Positions 19,443 to 20,256 of a DNA stretch of 20,256 nucleotides are shown here, piece after piece. The stretch lies in the IMG/VR virus record IMGVR_UViG_3300042540_001091, positions 1 through 20,256 of that record. One strand, given 5' to 3'. The notes under the pieces are model-generated. The model was given only the letters and a program-made list of their open reading frames with translations. It had not been told where the DNA came from and made no database searches. The translations under genes were made by a program, and so were the position numbers. How positions within the stretch are numbered: position 1 is the first letter of the stretch; each line of letters begins with the position of its first letter. The DNA is from a virus.

Positions 19443-19585
19443 TTAACTTGTCCCTTTCTGCATCTAACTATATAACCGGAAGCATAGGCTGAAGGAAACA
19501 CTTTGTATTTTCTTTTAGCCTTGTAATAGCACTTATCCTTCTTTTCGAGAAGCTGCTGTTTATAAAATTCTTTAAATGAGGTCAT
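19439..19585 (-). CDS. 48-residue basic virion-type peptide with Cys and 'PSAYASG' motif
   Basis: This short frame runs from ATG 19585 to TGA 19439-19441. Its start MTSFKEFYKQQLLE is an amphipathic leader ending L-L-E. It is followed by DKCYYKAKRKYKVFPSAYAS and then RCRKGQ. The K-x-K-x-K-Y-K-V-x-P-S-A-Y-A-S-G pattern with flanking Cys is one I recognise from very small proteins of marine T4-like phages ('CYYKVKARYKVWPSAYASG'), where the function is unknown. It is basic and contains two Cys. The stop overlaps the next gene's ATG as ATGA. The reading frame is supported by the overlap geometry, the leader and the match to a known small family. Confidence 0.7.
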   Translation of the reverse strand: MTSFKEFYKQQLLEKKDKCYYKAKRKYKVFPSAYASGYIVRCRKGQVK

Positions 19586-19594
19586 TTCTAGTAC

Positions 19595-19849
19595 TTATTT
19601 CTTTTTAGACCATTTAATTCTATTCGGTCCTTTTTTCTTAGCCTTTGAACCGGTGCACTGCGACAGAGTAGGACGACAGGCCGGGTAACCTTTGGAAGGA
19701 CCTTTTGTACCTTTTTCTCTACCACAAGGAACAATCTTACCGGGCTTTGATTTTTTACAATTAACCCAGCCCTTACCCTTGTTTCTTTTAAACCACTTAT
19801 GAAGAGATTCTTCATTTAATAGTTCCAGAACTGTATGGGTAAAGTCCAT
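19595..19849 (-). CDS. DUF5872-like basic protein with targeting-like leader
   Basis: An 84-residue, highly basic protein. Residues 1-13 (MDFTHTVLELLNE) are an amphipathic leader ending L-N-E, followed by ESLHKWFKRNKGKGWVNCKK and KIVPCGREKGTKG, then YPACRPTLSQC. The pattern HKWF(K/R)-x-x-x-GKGWV-x-C, PCGR and YPACRPT is DUF5872, found in phages and some large DNA viruses. Four Cys suggest one zinc-binding site. The C-terminal tail is Lys-rich (KAKKKGPNRIKWSKKK). Its function is unknown; the leader and basic tail suggest packaging with DNA. It is the first gene of the minus-strand block, preceded by a CTTAAATA box. Confidence 0.7.
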   Translation of the reverse strand: MDFTHTVLELLNEESLHKWFKRNKGKGWVNCKKSKPGKIVPCGREKGTKGPSKGYPACRPTLSQCTGSKAKKKGPNRIKWSKKK

Positions 19850-19855
19850 TTCTAT

Positions 19856-19863
19856 TATTTAAG
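19856..19863 (-). promoter_or_regulatory. Late-promoter-like CTTAAATA before the DUF5872 gene
   Basis: CTTAAATA then ATAGAA then ATG 19849 on the minus strand, a 6-nt gap. It is at the head of the long minus-strand block, where a real late promoter is expected. One mismatch from N-A-T-A-A-A-T-A. Confidence 0.4.
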
Positions 19864-19905
19864 TTGTTTCCTCTATAAAAGAGTCTATTATATAAGGTAC
19901 TAATT

Positions 19906-20256
19906 ATGGATGACCAAAGACAATCTCCGATTTTGTTAATTGAAAAATACAACGAAGAGATCAAAAAATACGTTACTGTTGATGAGTTTAATATGAAGCA
20001 GGTTCAAATGGATCTGCCAGCCTCTCGTCACTATTGGGTTGGTCGACTTATGTTTCATAAACAAGAAATTTTAAAGCTCAAAAAGCTCAGAAAAGAAGCT
20101 CAAAAGAAAATTGCCGATAAACTCGAGCATGAATCGCCTGTCGGGCTTAATCCTAAAACCTTAGAACAGGCTCAACAAAATCACCCTCTTATTGCTAAGA
20201 TTGATGGTGAGATTGCTGAGCACGAACTCGTTGTTGAGTATCTTGGTAAGATTGAA
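19906..20256 (+). CDS. uvsY: UvsY-like recombination mediator (3' partial)
   Basis: ATG 19906 opens a frame of 117 codons with no stop before the window ends. The start follows AAGG about 9 nt upstream, a weak Shine-Dalgarno. The first helix (SPILLIEKYNEEIKKYVTVD) and then FNMKQVQMDLPASRHYWVGR, followed by MFHKQEILKLKKLRKEAQKK, resembles T4 UvsY in layout (short N-terminal acidic helix, Y/W-rich turn, long Lys-rich helix ending AQKK). UvsY loads the UvsX recombinase onto ssDNA past gp32. Conservation is moderate, so this is a likely but not certain call. It is divergent from the minus-strand block, across a 56-base gap with CTCTATAAAAGAG, a small hairpin-like sequence. Confidence 0.65.
   Translation, partial: MDDQRQSPILLIEKYNEEIKKYVTVDEFNMKQVQMDLPASRHYWVGRLMFHKQEILKLKKLRKEAQKKIADKLEHESPVGLNPKTLEQAQQNHPLIAKIDGEIAEHELVVEYLGKIE

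Noticed and set aside
19588-19815. Second minus-strand frame overlapping the DUF5872 gene
   Set aside because: Shadow frame; the DUF5872 pattern and leader are in the other frame.

Overview
The window looks like part of a T4-like (tailed, myovirus-type) bacteriophage genome. It is AT-rich, has almost no intergenic space, is arranged in short blocks on alternating strands, and many genes meet at ATGA or TAATG stop/start overlaps. Recognisable phage genes include a gp61-type DNA primase, a UvsY-like recombination mediator (cut by the right edge), a PD-(D/E)XK nuclease, QueD and QueE, and many small proteins of families I associate with marine T4-like phages (DUF5872, DUF5856, DUF6496 and DUF6267-like). 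The host cannot be read from the sequence. A marine host is an inference from the families present.

Layout. 1-1779 (+): the 3' part of a glycine-rich, repeat-built fibre- or adhesin-like protein. 1806-3036 (+): cysteine-peptidase-like protein, small protein with a head-targeting-like N terminus, phosphoribosyltransferase. 3023-4652 (-): Nudix hydrolase, HExxH metallopeptidase-like protein, a 49-residue membrane peptide, an AbrB/RHH-like protein and an unknown. 4704-7282 (+): a tightly overlapping cluster containing a metallophosphoesterase. 7330-7632 (+): an isolated small gene with GC-rich codon use, its own possible promoter and a strong stem-loop. 7649-9467 (+, with one convergent small gene): PD-(D/E)XK nuclease region. 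9444-9803 (-) and 9827-11280 (+): divergent genes, with the primase on the plus side. 11273-19849 (-): a long late-type block with AAA-type nucleotide kinase, QueE/QueD, an adenylyltransferase, a ligase-like protein, a ferritin-like protein, a tandem zinc-motif protein, a GIY-YIG protein and three tiny basic proteins. 19906-end (+): UvsY-like.

The most interesting pattern is a shared N-terminal signature on otherwise unrelated proteins. At least eight predicted proteins start with a short amphipathic stretch (aromatic or aliphatic residues spaced like M-x-x-F-x-x-L/F-x-x-x-(I/V/Q)-L) ending in L-x-E or F-x-E. This resembles the T4 capsid-targeting sequence that carries internal proteins into the prohead and is removed by the gp21 protease after (L/I)-x-E. 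If correct, the window encodes a set of virion-packaged, ejected cargo proteins, including an NMNAT-like adenylyltransferase, a KxDG ligase-like enzyme and several very basic DNA-binding peptides.

A second pattern concerns expression. Motifs close to the T4-type late promoter (TATAAATA, CATAAATA, AATAAATA, CTTAAATA) lie directly upstream of many genes. Several are only 6-7 nt from the start codon, which would give leaderless late mRNAs. Classical Shine-Dalgarno sites are rare here.
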